A stretch of DNA of 64,000 nucleotides, taken from contig NZ_JAIVAE010000006.1 in assembly GCF_020171785.1 (NCBI RefSeq), positions 1 to 64,000 on the forward strand, read 5' to 3'. Numbering within the stretch: position 1 is the stretch's first letter; each line of letters starts with the position of its first letter. The position numbers were made by a program, and so were the translations under genes. The notes under the pieces were generated by a model. That model did not search any database. It was given only the letters and a program-made list of their open reading frames with translations, and was not told the DNA's origin. This stretch comes from Guptibacillus hwajinpoensis. GTDB lineage: Bacteria; Bacillota; Bacilli; Bacillales; Guptibacillaceae. This document shows positions 1-7,319 of this stretch, one piece after another.

Positions 1-43
1 CCCTTTTTCTTAATTCAAATGTAGAATGTGGTTTTCTCGCCAT
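1..43 (-). CDS. Partial 5' end of an unidentified gene leaving the window
   Basis: On the minus strand an ATG at 43 is preceded by a purine-rich AAGGGGGAAAAAGGT ribosome binding site, and the frame stays open to the window edge (reads MARKPHSTFELRKR). Only 14 codons are visible, so no family can be assigned. It would be divergent from the MgtC-like gene at 257. Confidence 0.4.
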   Translation of the reverse strand, partial: MARKPHSTFELRKR

Positions 44-116
44 TACCTTTTTCCCCCTTAAACTCACTTGTCTCGTATCTTTATGATACCTCATGTGTCC
101 ATTATAAGGGGGTCAA

Positions 117-155
117 CCACTGTCACCGCCCGTTTTTGCTCGCAATTTGTCGAAT
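117..155 (+). repeat. Family A dispersed repeat, long variant, degenerate
   Basis: Reads TGTCACCGCCCG, then a T-rich spacer, then ATTTGTCGAATG. It matches the copies at 4930 and 7139 but has lost the leading GTGCC. It lies between two divergent genes. Confidence 0.65.
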
Positions 156-256
156 GCTTCATATAGTCTTTCGCCTCATTCTAATATTTCCTTCAAGTGA
201 ATAGGGTAATAGAGAGATGGGGTCCTTCTCTATTCCAACGGTGGAGATGACGAACG

Positions 257-931
257 ATGGTGATTGTTCTAATTAAATTATCTGTTTCTGCTTTACTTGG
301 ATTATTGATTGGAATTGAGCGAGAATTAAAGCATAAGCCTCTTGGATTAAAGACGTGCATTGTAATTGCAGTCAGCAGCTGTTTGTTAACGATCGTGTCA
401 ATTGAGTCAGCGGAAACATTCGCTGAGCTTTCTCCGAATATCCGAACTGATCCGATGCGGTTAGCGGCTCAAATTGTTTCTGGGATTGGTTTTATCGGTG
501 CTGGTGTCATCTTAAGACGAAACAATGACGCGATTTCAGGGTTAACGACAGCTGCTATTATATGGGGAGCATCGGGATTAGGCATCGCAGCTGGTGCCAG
601 TTTTTACTATGAAGCGTTCGTTGGGGCTGGTCTTATTCTGTTCAGCGTCAACATCCTACCCTGGATTATAAAACGCATCGGTCCAAAAGCCCTAAGGCAG
701 CGTGAAATGCGGGCAAAGTTAACCCTGAAAAAAAACGTAAACGTGAGTCATTTTATGAAAGCCATTGTTGCGAATGACTTTGAAATTCGTCACGTACGTG
801 TTCGTGATACGAAAGAAAAAAATCCACAGATTGAGCTTAAACTAATGACGTTTGAGAAGAATCATACGACAGACATTTATGAGCAGCTTCGAAAAGTGGA
901 CGGTGTGAATGAAGTTGAGGTGGAGGGGTAA
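257..931 (+). CDS. MgtC/SapB family membrane protein
   Basis: An integral membrane protein of 224 residues. The N-terminal half has about five hydrophobic segments and carries the MgtC/SapB signature: an RxxxQIVSGIGFIGAG stretch at about 68-83 and a TTAAIIWGASGLGIAAG stretch at about 97-113. Residues about 155-224 form a soluble ACT-like tail, as in the longer MgtC members. MgtC proteins affect Mg2+ homeostasis and inhibit F-ATPase in some pathogens; in Bacillus relatives the role is unproven. The ATG follows GGTGGAGATGACGAACG, an acceptable ribosome binding site. The gene stands alone and shares a convergent terminator with the deacetylase gene downstream. Family call is firm; physiological role is open. 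Confidence 0.88.
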   Translation: MVIVLIKLSVSALLGLLIGIERELKHKPLGLKTCIVIAVSSCLLTIVSIESAETFAELSPNIRTDPMRLAAQIVSGIGFIGAGVILRRNNDAISGLTTAAIIWGASGLGIAAGASFYYEAFVGAGLILFSVNILPWIIKRIGPKALRQREMRAKLTLKKNVNVSHFMKAIVANDFEIRHVRVRDTKEKNPQIELKLMTFEKNHTTDIYEQLRKVDGVNEVEVEG

Positions 932-957
932 ATAGGACGTTTTGAGTAGTAGGGAGA

Positions 958-996
958 AGAGGAGGTGGCTATCAAAATTAGCCATCTCCTCTTTTT
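958..996. terminator. Bidirectional hairpin terminator
   Basis: GAGGAGGTGGCTA pairs with TAGCCATCTCCTC around a TCAAAAT loop and is followed by TTTTTC. It sits between the convergent mgtC-like and deacetylase genes and probably serves both. Confidence 0.85.
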
Positions 997-1605
997 CTAC
1001 GAAAGTATGGTAAATCCATAGCCATCTGAACGTATTCGTTCAATAAGCTCGGGCAATATTTGAACCGTTTGCTTCAACTCGTGCAGAAGAATAATCGCTC
1101 CATCTTCAAGGTTTGGAATGACATTACTCAATATTTCTTCCGGATGACAAGCGAGTTCCCAATCCATTGAGCTAATACGCCACATGACCGTCTTTAATCC
1201 AAGATCTCTAGCAGCTTTCGTCGTAGCAAGGTCGTAGCGCCCGAATGGCGGTCTGAAATAAGTCACGGGGGTACCGGTGATATCCTCGATTTTTCGTTTG
1301 CTTCTTTCGAGATCCTCGTATTGTTCGGCATAACTGAGCTTGCTTAAATTAAGGTGTTTACACGAATGAGTGCCAATGACATGGCCTTCATCTAGCACCC
1401 TTTTCCAGGCCCTAGCTTGGTAAAGTAGCCGTGACTGCCAGAAGAACATAGCTGGTACCTTCTCTGTTTTTAGGATATCAAGTAGCTCTGGGAGAACGCG
1501 GCCGGGACCGTCATCAAAGGTTAAAATTACTTTCTTCTCAGCTGAGTTTTTATGCGTGATCACATCATGATTAGGAGAGTCGTACACGACCCTTGTGTGA
1601 TCCAC
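997..1605 (-). CDS. Polysaccharide deacetylase (NodB domain)
   Basis: A NodB-type carbohydrate esterase 4 domain fills most of the 202 residues. The catalytic TFDDGP motif is at 29-34, the metal-binding HSxxH (H80, H84) follows, RPPFG is at about 118-122 and the LLHE motif has H175. Members remove N-acetyl groups from GlcNAc or MurNAc in peptidoglycan or other glycans. No signal peptide or transmembrane segment is seen, unlike wall-acting PgdA/PdaA enzymes, so it may act in the cytoplasm on a precursor. The start is GTG at 1605 with a weak ribosome binding site and is uncertain. It follows the glycosyltransferase gene by 13 bp, so the two are probably one operon building or modifying a glycan. 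Confidence 0.88.
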   Translation of the reverse strand: MDHTRVVYDSPNHDVITHKNSAEKKVILTFDDGPGRVLPELLDILKTEKVPAMFFWQSRLLYQARAWKRVLDEGHVIGTHSCKHLNLSKLSYAEQYEDLERSKRKIEDITGTPVTYFRPPFGRYDLATTKAARDLGLKTVMWRISSMDWELACHPEEILSNVIPNLEDGAIILLHELKQTVQILPELIERIRSDGYGFTILS

Positions 1606-1618
1606 TACTCAAGGACTT

Positions 1619-2641
1619 TTAATCATTTGAGTTATCCCCTTTCTTTAAAAGGTTTAAGCTGAACGCATACATGTTAAGTATGGCGGCTATTTCTAGTGTT
1701 GCGGAGTGATGTTTTTCTACGTACTCCGCCGCTTGTTGGCCGAGTATTTGGCGAAGAGATTCCTGCTCAATGAGGCGAAGTGCACAAGTAATAAATTGCT
1801 CGACGCCTTCATAAACAAGTCCTGTTTTGTTATGCGTAACAAGGCTCAAATTTCCTTTGTTTTTTGACACAAGAACCGGTAGTCCGTAGCTCATCGCTTC
1901 AAGTATAGCGGAGGATTGTCCTTCGCTATGGGAGGTGTTCAGTACGACATCGGCACGACTGTACACCCCTTCCATTTCACTATGAGGGATAGCGCCTTCA
2001 TACTTCACCCACTCGCTATCGCGTATTAATTCCTTAACGAGTTCTCCCTCCTTCTTTTCAATCACTGGTCCGACAATCGTTAACCTAATCTCAGGATGAG
2101 TTTGACGCAATTTCTGCAAACTCTCGATCGCGAAGGGAATGTTTTTAACTTCTCGAATGCCTGCTGGAAGGAGAAAATGGAAGACATCAGAAGTCTTTTT
2201 AGGTGAGCGCTTACTACTTAAGGATCTCGTTCCTTGTGCAATTACAAACAACTTTCTTTCTAGAGCTGGTAAAACCTCTAGGATACGACGCTTCGCTTTT
2301 TCATCAAAAACGTGTACCGCGAGCGCAGCTTTCAAGCAGGCGATCACATCATGCTGTCTGTGTGGATTCGTTAGATCATGATTCAGATCCGTTCCAGTGA
2401 GCGTAATCGTATATTTGGTGATCGGAATGCTTAAGGTTTTCATAAACTGATAAAAACGATAAGCGTTAAAGCCATGAATTAAATCTGCTTCTTTTAGAAC
2501 CGCGATCGAATTTGTTTGTTCGGTTATAGAAATGACTTCCGTCTCAATATCTGCTTCGTTTAACCCCCGGGCGATACGCTGGACGGTAATGGTATTACCA
2601 CGAAGCTGATGATAGAAAGGCGTAGCAAGAATTACTTTCAT
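1619..2641 (-). CDS. GT4-like glycosyltransferase (group 1)
   Basis: A GT-B fold glycosyltransferase of about 340 residues. The N-terminus (MKVILATPFYHQLRGN) is a typical first Rossmann strand. The C-terminal donor domain has the ExxxxxxxE motif (EGQSSAILEAMSYGLPVL), normal for retaining GT4 enzymes. I chose ATG 2641 because the family begins at MKVIL and an AAAAGGATGAG element lies upstream; an in-frame ATG at 2653 would add four residues with the ribosome binding site touching the start. It is transcribed with the polysaccharide deacetylase. Donor and acceptor are unknown. Confidence 0.85.
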   Translation of the reverse strand: MKVILATPFYHQLRGNTITVQRIARGLNEADIETEVISITEQTNSIAVLKEADLIHGFNAYRFYQFMKTLSIPITKYTITLTGTDLNHDLTNPHRQHDVIACLKAALAVHVFDEKAKRRILEVLPALERKLFVIAQGTRSLSSKRSPKKTSDVFHFLLPAGIREVKNIPFAIESLQKLRQTHPEIRLTIVGPVIEKKEGELVKELIRDSEWVKYEGAIPHSEMEGVYSRADVVLNTSHSEGQSSAILEAMSYGLPVLVSKNKGNLSLVTHNKTGLVYEGVEQFITCALRLIEQESLRQILGQQAAEYVEKHHSATLEIAAILNMYAFSLNLLKKGDNSND

Positions 2642-2707
2642 GTATGGGCTCATCCTTTTGGTAGACGGGCGGGACGTATGGCGTAGTACAGCAGTGCCTG
2701 TTGCGTA

Positions 2708-2734
2708 GTGCCTGACACCACCCGGTATTTGTCG
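2708..2734 (+). repeat. Family A dispersed repeat, short variant
   Basis: GTGCCTGACACCACCCG followed by GTATTTGTCG, with one base change in the core relative to GTGCCTGTCACCACCCG. It lies upstream of the glycosyltransferase gene in the divergent intergenic region. Confidence 0.85.
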
Positions 2735-2834
2735 TATGTTGTCTTATTAGTTTAACAGGATTTATGGTGATGCGCGGGTATTGTGTTTCATCTTGCTTTC
2801 ATTTAGTTTATTAAAGGTAAGGAGGGTGACAGAA

Positions 2835-2996
2835 ATGAAGGGTTTTTTCGGAAGATTGATGGGGTTAGAGAAGTGCATGATTTGTAAGAAGAAGCCTGTA
2901 CGTCCACAGTATTATTTAGATGATGTGGGCAATCGGAAGCCGGTTTGTTATAAATGTGTTACTTATGCTGAGAGAAGGGCTTATCGGAAGGCGTAG
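2835..2996 (+). CDS. Small zinc-ribbon-like protein
   Basis: A 53-residue protein with two CxxC pairs (C14/C17 and C38/C41), which would form a single zinc-binding ribbon. The start ATG at 2835 has an excellent AAGGAGG ribosome binding site 8 bases upstream; a longer reading from 2781 would put that site inside the gene and is rejected. The C-terminus is rich in Arg, Lys and Tyr. I do not recognise a named family. Single-gene unit with a weak terminator after it. Confidence 0.75.
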   Translation: MKGFFGRLMGLEKCMICKKKPVRPQYYLDDVGNRKPVCYKCVTYAERRAYRKA

Positions 2997-3003
2997 TTGT
3001 ACT

Positions 3004-3021
3004 TAAATAAACGTTTGTTTA
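3004..3021. other. 18-bp near-palindrome, inverted copy at 14297
   Basis: TAAATAAACGTTTGTTTA is symmetrical about ACGT except for one position. The exact reverse complement occurs at 14297-14314. The shape resembles a TetR-type operator, but no such regulator is in the window. Confidence 0.4.
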
Positions 3022-3034
3022 AACAGGACATAAA

Positions 3035-3067
3035 CCAAAGCGTCGGTAGATGATAGGCGTTTTTTTG
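3035..3067 (+). terminator. Weak hairpin terminator
   Basis: AAAGCGTC pairs with GGCGTTTT (two G-T wobbles) around an 11-base loop and runs into a T tract, downstream of the zinc-ribbon gene. Confidence 0.45.
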
Positions 3068-3168
3068 AATGTTTTACCAACTGATCAATCACGATAAAAT
3101 CTTATCACTATGGTTGAAGCTTTCTTCTGGTTATAATAGAACGAGGTTTGTCTTAAAGGAGGAAAAGC

Positions 3169-3453
3169 ATGGAGCAACACGATAAGATGCCAAAAGATGA
3201 TCCACGCTATCGAATCGCCAATCGTGAAGCGCTCATCGGCGTCGTTCTTGTTATCATTAATTTTATTATATGGTATGGGTTTGCTTACGGTTTTGGATCA
3301 AAACCAGTAGATGACTATCAATATATATGGGGGCTGCCAGCGTGGTTTTTCTACAGCTGTGTGCTCGGAACCGGGATTGTGATCGTCCTCGTGATTTTAG
3401 CGGTTGTCTTCTTGTTTAAAGAAGTTTCGTTTGATGAGGAGGAAGGCGAATGA
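3169..3453 (+). CDS. YhdT/DUF997-like small symporter subunit
   Basis: A 94-residue protein with a charged N-terminus and two hydrophobic segments (about 22-42 and 60-86). It matches the pattern of the YhdT/DUF997 proteins encoded directly before sodium/pantothenate symporters. Its stop overlaps the panF start by four bases (ATGA), so translation is coupled. The AAAGGAGGAAAAGC site before the ATG is strong. The role of these small partners is not established; stabilising the symporter is a common guess. Confidence 0.8.
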   Translation: MEQHDKMPKDDPRYRIANREALIGVVLVIINFIIWYGFAYGFGSKPVDDYQYIWGLPAWFFYSCVLGTGIVIVLVILAVVFLFKEVSFDEEEGE

Positions 3454-4916
3454 ACTGGGACGTTGTGATTCCACTCCTTATCTTTCTTGTTATCATTTTT
3501 TTAATCGGGTTCTATGCTTCTACCCATTTGAAATCAACATCGAACTTTTTACAGGAGTATTTTCTTGGAAGCCGTGAACTTGGTGGATTTATTCTTGCGA
3601 TGACAATGGTTTCTACATATGGAAGTGCAAGTAGCTTCATTGGTGGTCCTGGTGTCGCTTACACGATGGGACTTGGCTGGGTCCTCTTATCGATGACGCA
3701 GCTCGCCACAGGTTATTTTGTATTATCGGTGCTCGGGAAAAAGTTTGCTATTATGGCTCGGAAAATTCGAGCGGTTACGTTAATTGATTTCCTAAAGGAG
3801 CGTTATCAGAGTAAAGGCGTGGTTATTTTATCTGCGCTTAGTATTATCATTTTCTTGTTTTCTGCGATGGCCGCTCAGTGGATTGGTGGCGCGCGGCTCA
3901 TTGAATCGTTAACCGGCCTACCTTATACGGGAGCGCTGTTTCTTTTTGCCGCCTCGGTTCTTGTCTACGTTATTATCGGTGGATTTCGAGCGGTAGCGAT
4001 TACGGACACAGTACAGGGTGTTGTGATGTTCGGTGGAACACTAGTCATTCTCATCGGAACTGTCATTGCTGGTGGGGGTGTTGAAAACATTATTACGACG
4101 CTAGGGGCTGAAAATCCTGATTTGATCTCTCCATTTGGCGCTGATCAATCTCTGACACCGCTGTACGTCTCATCTTTCTGGATTCTGGTAGGTGTTGGTG
4201 TTGTTGGGTTACCACAAGTGGCTGTCAGAGCCATGTCTTATAAAAGTTCAAAAGGGATGCACCGCGCTCTCATTATCGGAACAATCGTCGTAGGTGTGAT
4301 CATGCTTGGAATGCACCTCACGGGCGTATTTGCGCGTGCCGTTTTACCTGGAATTGAAGTTGGCGATACGGTAATGCCGAGGATTGCACTAGAGGTGCTA
4401 CCATCCTGGCTTGCTGGGATTGTTCTAGCAGCGCCAATGGCTGCGATCATGTCGACAGTCGACTCTCTGTTACTTCTCGTTAGTTCTGCGATTGTGAAAG
4501 ACATTTACTTGAATTATGTGAAGCCTGAAGCAAGTGATCAAACGATCAAGCGATTTAGCGTAGGTGTGACCGCAGTATTAGGCGTATTAGTATTTGCGAT
4601 GGCCGTCAATCCGCCTGAACTTCTTATCTGGTTAAATTTGTTTTCATTTGGGGGACTTGAGGCGGCCTTTATTTGGCCAGTCGTTATGGGACTCTACTGG
4701 AAACGAGGGAATGCGAGTGGAGCAATGGCCTCCATTCTTGTAGGTGTTGGCAGTTATATTGGCTTTCATACGTTTATGCCAAATGCGTTTGGGATGCATA
4801 CGGTTGTGTTCCCGGTGTTACTTTCGCTTCTTGGTTATGTGAGCGTCAGTTTGCTAACGACGAAGAAGCATGCGAATGTGCAGGAGGAAGTGCTCTTGAG
4901 ATTGTGGAGAGCGTGA
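3450..4916 (+). CDS. panF: Sodium/pantothenate symporter
   Basis: A 488-residue sodium:solute symporter (SSSF) with about 13 transmembrane segments. Family features include YFLGSRELGGFILAMTMVST near the N-terminus, GGFRAVAITDTVQG at about 177-190 and APMAAIMSTVDSLLLL at about 330-345. The DUF997 partner gene in front is the usual companion of PanF and supports this over a proline or sialic acid symporter. It imports pantothenate with Na+ for coenzyme A synthesis. Substrate assignment rests on family and context, not on residues diagnostic for pantothenate. Confidence 0.85.
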   Translation: MNWDVVIPLLIFLVIIFLIGFYASTHLKSTSNFLQEYFLGSRELGGFILAMTMVSTYGSASSFIGGPGVAYTMGLGWVLLSMTQLATGYFVLSVLGKKFAIMARKIRAVTLIDFLKERYQSKGVVILSALSIIIFLFSAMAAQWIGGARLIESLTGLPYTGALFLFAASVLVYVIIGGFRAVAITDTVQGVVMFGGTLVILIGTVIAGGGVENIITTLGAENPDLISPFGADQSLTPLYVSSFWILVGVGVVGLPQVAVRAMSYKSSKGMHRALIIGTIVVGVIMLGMHLTGVFARAVLPGIEVGDTVMPRIALEVLPSWLAGIVLAAPMAAIMSTVDSLLLLVSSAIVKDIYLNYVKPEASDQTIKRFSVGVTAVLGVLVFAMAVNPPELLIWLNLFSFGGLEAAFIWPVVMGLYWKRGNASGAMASILVGVGSYIGFHTFMPNAFGMHTVVFPVLLSLLGYVSVSLLTTKKHANVQEEVLLRLWRA

Positions 4917-4929
4917 TAACGGTATAACG

Positions 4930-4970
4930 GTGCCTGTCACCACCCGCTTTTTGAGAGAAATTGTCGAATG
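4930..4970 (+). repeat. Family A dispersed repeat, long variant
   Basis: GTGCCTGTCACCACCCG, then CTTTTTGAGAGAAA, then TTGTCGAATG. It begins 14 bp after the panF stop codon. Confidence 0.9.
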
Positions 4971-4988
4971 AAAGCTAAGGAAATATTG

Positions 4989-5022
4989 AAGAGCTCTTCA
5001 TCTTTGAAGGGCTCTTTGTTGA
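4989..5022 (+). terminator. Probable terminator of the panF operon
   Basis: AAGAGCTCTTCA pairs with TGAAGGGCTCTT (one G-T wobble) around a short loop and is followed by an imperfect T tract (TTGTTGATTTG). Confidence 0.6.
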
Positions 5023-5279
5023 TTTGACTAAAGGATGATTTCGTATGTGGTCAAAACGATCACAAAACTTAATGCGACTAAAAAATGACCGAGAATGCTC
5101 ATTTTCTCTACACATATATCTTAATTTCGACTGAACTAGAGTAAATTAGTGCAATTTCTTCTAGGTTAAAAGTCCAGTTTTTACTACCCTACCTCTTTTT
5201 AGACTAGATTCCTTAATTTACTAAACATTGGATTAATGGAATAATTATGCTGATCACTAATCTTAAGGAGGAATTTCGT

Positions 5280-6653
5280 TTGCGAAAGAAAGCGGTTACA
5301 GTAGCTCTTGCCACGGGTTTAGTCCTAAGTCCTATGTCTTTCACTGTTGATGCGGCAAAACCGGTACCAAATGAACAAGCTGACCATGCGTTTGACAACA
5401 AAGTAATTAAGAAAATCAGTAGTGAAAACATGTATAACAACATTGCCCTCTTATCAAAGCAACCTCGTGAAGCTGGTACGGAAGGGGAGTACCAAGCCGT
5501 TCAGTACATAAAAAGCGAGTTTGAGCGGTATGGGTATGAGACTGAATTGCAGCCGTTTACCATTCAAGAGTGGGATGGTGGAACTTCATCGCTTGCCTTG
5601 AATGATCAAGTCTTTCCTGGCGATGTTCATACGTTTGAAGGCTCGATTAACGATCGTGTCTCAGGATCCCTTGTATATGTAGGACTTGGGTCTAAAGATG
5701 AAGTGGGCGATGAAGTAGCGGGGAAGATCGCATTAATTGAGCGCGGTTCTTATAGTTTTTACGAAAAAATCCAGAACGTCTACGATAAAGGAGCGATTGG
5801 CGTTATTATGTTTAACGGCGAAGGACGCTCTGGGAATTCATTTGGCTATGCTTATGAAGGACAAGATATTCCAGCTGTAGGAATTACAAGAGAAGCGGGT
5901 CTTCAACTTGTTGATCAACTGAAAAAGGAAGACGTTCAAGCGACTGTAAGCGTAGAAAACGCTGGGACGGTTGATAAAACTTCTTATAACGTCATTGCGA
6001 AAAAAGAGCCTCATCCGAATAAAGACACCGGGCAAATTGTGACCGTTGGCGCGCATCACGATTCTGTTCCAAATGGACCAGGGGCAAACGATGATGCTTC
6101 AGGAGTAGCTGCTACGCTTGAGCTAGCGAGAATTATGGCGAAAACCCCTACTGATACGGAACTTCGATTTGTCACTTTTGGAGCGGAAGAAAAAGGATTG
6201 GTCGGCTCCTATTATTATGCGGACTCTTTGACTGATGAGGAGATCGAAAACTCAGTCGCTCATTTCCAATTGGATATGGTTGGGAGTCGCGATGCAGGAG
6301 AACTTATCATGTTCACTCCTGATGGAAATAAGAATCTCGTCACTGATCTTGGTGCCTCAGCTGGAGCAAGGATTTCAGGCGCAGTTGACTATGGTGAACT
6401 CGGTCGAAGCGATCACGTGCCTTTCTTTCTAAAAGGAATTCCAGCGGCTCTCTTTATTCACGCTCCGCTTGAGCCGTGGTACCATTCTCCTGAAGATACA
6501 ATTGATAAAATTAGCAAAGAGAAGCTTCAAAATGTAGCAGAAATTGTTGGAGCCTCTGTCTATCAAGTGGCAAGACCAGATACGCCAGCTCTTGAAAAAG
6601 CGCGCGTGGCACCAAATCCAGCAGACTATGATTTTGATGACAGGCCATTGTAA
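5280..6653 (+). CDS. Secreted M28 aminopeptidase with PA domain
   Basis: About 457 residues. The TTG at 5280 is chosen because AAGGAGG sits 6 bases upstream and the protein then opens with a clean signal peptide (RKKAVTVALATGLVLSPMSF..DAA); an in-frame ATG at 5247 would put the ribosome binding site inside the gene. A protease-associated (PA) insert lies at about 100-220. The M28 zinc peptidase core follows, with GAHHDS, NDDASG, the AEEKGLVGS glutamates, the QLDMVG aspartate and the WYHSPEDT histidine, so both metal sites look intact. It resembles B. subtilis YwaD. It should remove N-terminal residues from peptides outside the cell. Single gene with its own terminator. Confidence 0.9.
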   Translation: MRKKAVTVALATGLVLSPMSFTVDAAKPVPNEQADHAFDNKVIKKISSENMYNNIALLSKQPREAGTEGEYQAVQYIKSEFERYGYETELQPFTIQEWDGGTSSLALNDQVFPGDVHTFEGSINDRVSGSLVYVGLGSKDEVGDEVAGKIALIERGSYSFYEKIQNVYDKGAIGVIMFNGEGRSGNSFGYAYEGQDIPAVGITREAGLQLVDQLKKEDVQATVSVENAGTVDKTSYNVIAKKEPHPNKDTGQIVTVGAHHDSVPNGPGANDDASGVAATLELARIMAKTPTDTELRFVTFGAEEKGLVGSYYYADSLTDEEIENSVAHFQLDMVGSRDAGELIMFTPDGNKNLVTDLGASAGARISGAVDYGELGRSDHVPFFLKGIPAALFIHAPLEPWYHSPEDTIDKISKEKLQNVAEIVGASVYQVARPDTPALEKARVAPNPADYDFDDRPL

Positions 6654-6660
6654 GAGAAAA

Positions 6661-6688
6661 GAGGCGGGGATTCCCCACCTCTTTTTGC
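6661..6688 (+). terminator. Terminator of the M28 peptidase gene
   Basis: GAGGCGGGG pairs with CCCCACCTC (one mismatch) and is followed by TTTTTG. Confidence 0.85.
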
Positions 6689-6792
6689 TTTATTTAGGAT
6701 GTTAGCAGATGAAGTTTTGAGACCAACATAGGTAAATGGTCTATCCAATTAAGATAGCGGTCTATGATAAGATAATAAGTATCAGTTGCAAA

Positions 6793-6836
6793 GCAGGGTG
6801 GGCGGCGGTACCCCGTTGAAGAAAGGGGGTGCTGCC
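6793..6836 (+). promoter_or_regulatory. 5' leader of toxin mRNA: hidden ribosome binding site and 3'-end pairing arm
   Basis: Two structures can be read. GCAGGGTGGG (6793-6802) is perfectly complementary to CCCACCCTGC (6934-6943) just after the toxin stop, allowing 5'-3' closure of the mRNA. Separately, GGCGGC (6801-6806) plus ACCCC (6810-6814) can pair with GGGGT (6826-6830) plus GCTGCC (6831-6836), burying the GGGGG Shine-Dalgarno. Both are typical of type I toxin mRNAs that are made in an inactive form. Confidence 0.7.
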
Positions 6837-6840
6837 TATA

Positions 6841-6933
6841 ATGATGAGCACATTTGAGGCGCTTGTTTTAATGATTAGTTTTGCTTCTCTCGTGGTCACA
6901 ATTATTACGGTTTCTAGTAATAAAAAGAAGTAA
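6841..6933 (+). CDS. Holin-like type I toxin peptide, 30 aa
   Basis: A 30-codon ORF reading MMSTFEALVLMISF and continuing as one hydrophobic helix with an NKKK tail. This matches the putative holin-like toxin family (short peptides of the form M-TFEAL-LM-FG...KK) and is similar in shape to TxpA, BsrG and BsrE of B. subtilis. Such peptides insert in the membrane when overproduced and are kept silent by an antisense RNA. The site GAAAGGGGGT lies about 10 bases before the ATG and can be hidden in a hairpin. An antisense promoter lies downstream on the minus strand. The start could be either the first or the second ATG. Confidence 0.82.
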   Translation: MMSTFEALVLMISFASLVVTIITVSSNKKK

Positions 6934-6974
6934 CCCACCCTGCCCCGGCCAAGGATTAAGGTGAGTTACTTTTT
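6928..6974. terminator. Bidirectional terminator shared by toxin mRNA and antisense RNA
   Basis: AAGTAAC plus CACC (6928-6939) pairs with GGTG plus GTTACTT (6960-6971). TTTT follows on the plus strand, and TTCTTTTTATT follows on the minus strand. Confidence 0.75.
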
Positions 6975-7015
6975 GCCTTTTGAGCCGCCGCTCGTCATGC
7001 GGAGCAGCTGTATGG

Positions 7016-7048
7016 ACGCTGGTGCGAAAGCACCGGCGTTCTTTTTTA
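7016..7048 (+). terminator. Strong hairpin with T tract downstream of the toxin
   Basis: ACGCTGGTGC, loop GAAA, GCACCGGCGT, then TCTTTTTT. On the plus strand it is a textbook backup terminator. In the antisense RNA the same sequence forms the 5' stem-loop. Confidence 0.8.
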
Positions 7049-7069
7049 TACCTTATGTTCTCTAGCTTT

Positions 7070-7098
7070 ATTATATGCAATTAGGGTGAGTGTGACAA
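7070..7098 (-). promoter_or_regulatory. Sigma-A promoter for the antisense RNA
   Basis: On the minus strand TTGTCA (7098-7093) and TATAAT (7075-7070) are separated by exactly 17 bases. There is no ORF with a ribosome binding site downstream on this strand, only the toxin region. Confidence 0.7.
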
Positions 7099-7138
7099 GA
7101 GGGATCGTTCGGGAAGTGGTTGTTCGAACAGTCGATCG

Positions 7139-7180
7139 GTGCCTGTCACCACCCGGTTTTTGGGTGATTTTGTCGAACGA
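7139..7180 (+). repeat. Family A dispersed repeat, long variant
   Basis: GTGCCTGTCACCACCCG, then GTTTTTGGGTGATT, then TTGTCGAACG. It is followed by about 140 bp of AT-rich leader before the carbamoylase gene. A 10-bp palindrome TGTTCGAACA lies just upstream at 7121-7130. Confidence 0.9.
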
Positions 7181-7319
7181 ATGGCAGGTCATTTGCGTCA
7201 TGCTGCAGATTAAATAGACGAAATATATATAATATTCAATTATTAAACGACATTGTGTACAATGATCATTCAAAACGGCTTTGCTATAGTGAATAAAACG
7301 TTGAAAAGGATGAGTGTGA

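Larger units (their letters stand above)
4917..5279. other. Intergenic region: repeat, terminator, AT-rich leader
   Basis: This 363-bp stretch holds a family A repeat and the panF terminator, then about 250 bp of AT-rich DNA before the secreted M28 peptidase. I see no convincing ORF in the second half, and no promoter I would defend. Confidence 0.5.
6920..7063 (-). ncRNA. Predicted antisense antitoxin RNA, about 140 nt
   Basis: A near-consensus promoter at 7070-7098 would start leftward transcription near 7063. The transcript would carry a 5' stem-loop (ACGCCGGTGC with GCACCAGCGT), overlap the whole 3' region of the toxin mRNA and end at the bidirectional hairpin at 6928-6974, where the minus strand continues CTTCTTTTTATTA. 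This is the convergent, 3'-overlapping layout of txpA/RatA and bsrG/SR4. No expression evidence is available from sequence. Confidence 0.65.

Noticed and set aside
6868-7273. Two overlapping minus-strand open frames of 70-75 codons over the toxin region
   Set aside because: Neither has a ribosome binding site and both cross the bidirectional terminator and the family A repeat. The region is better explained by an antisense RNA.
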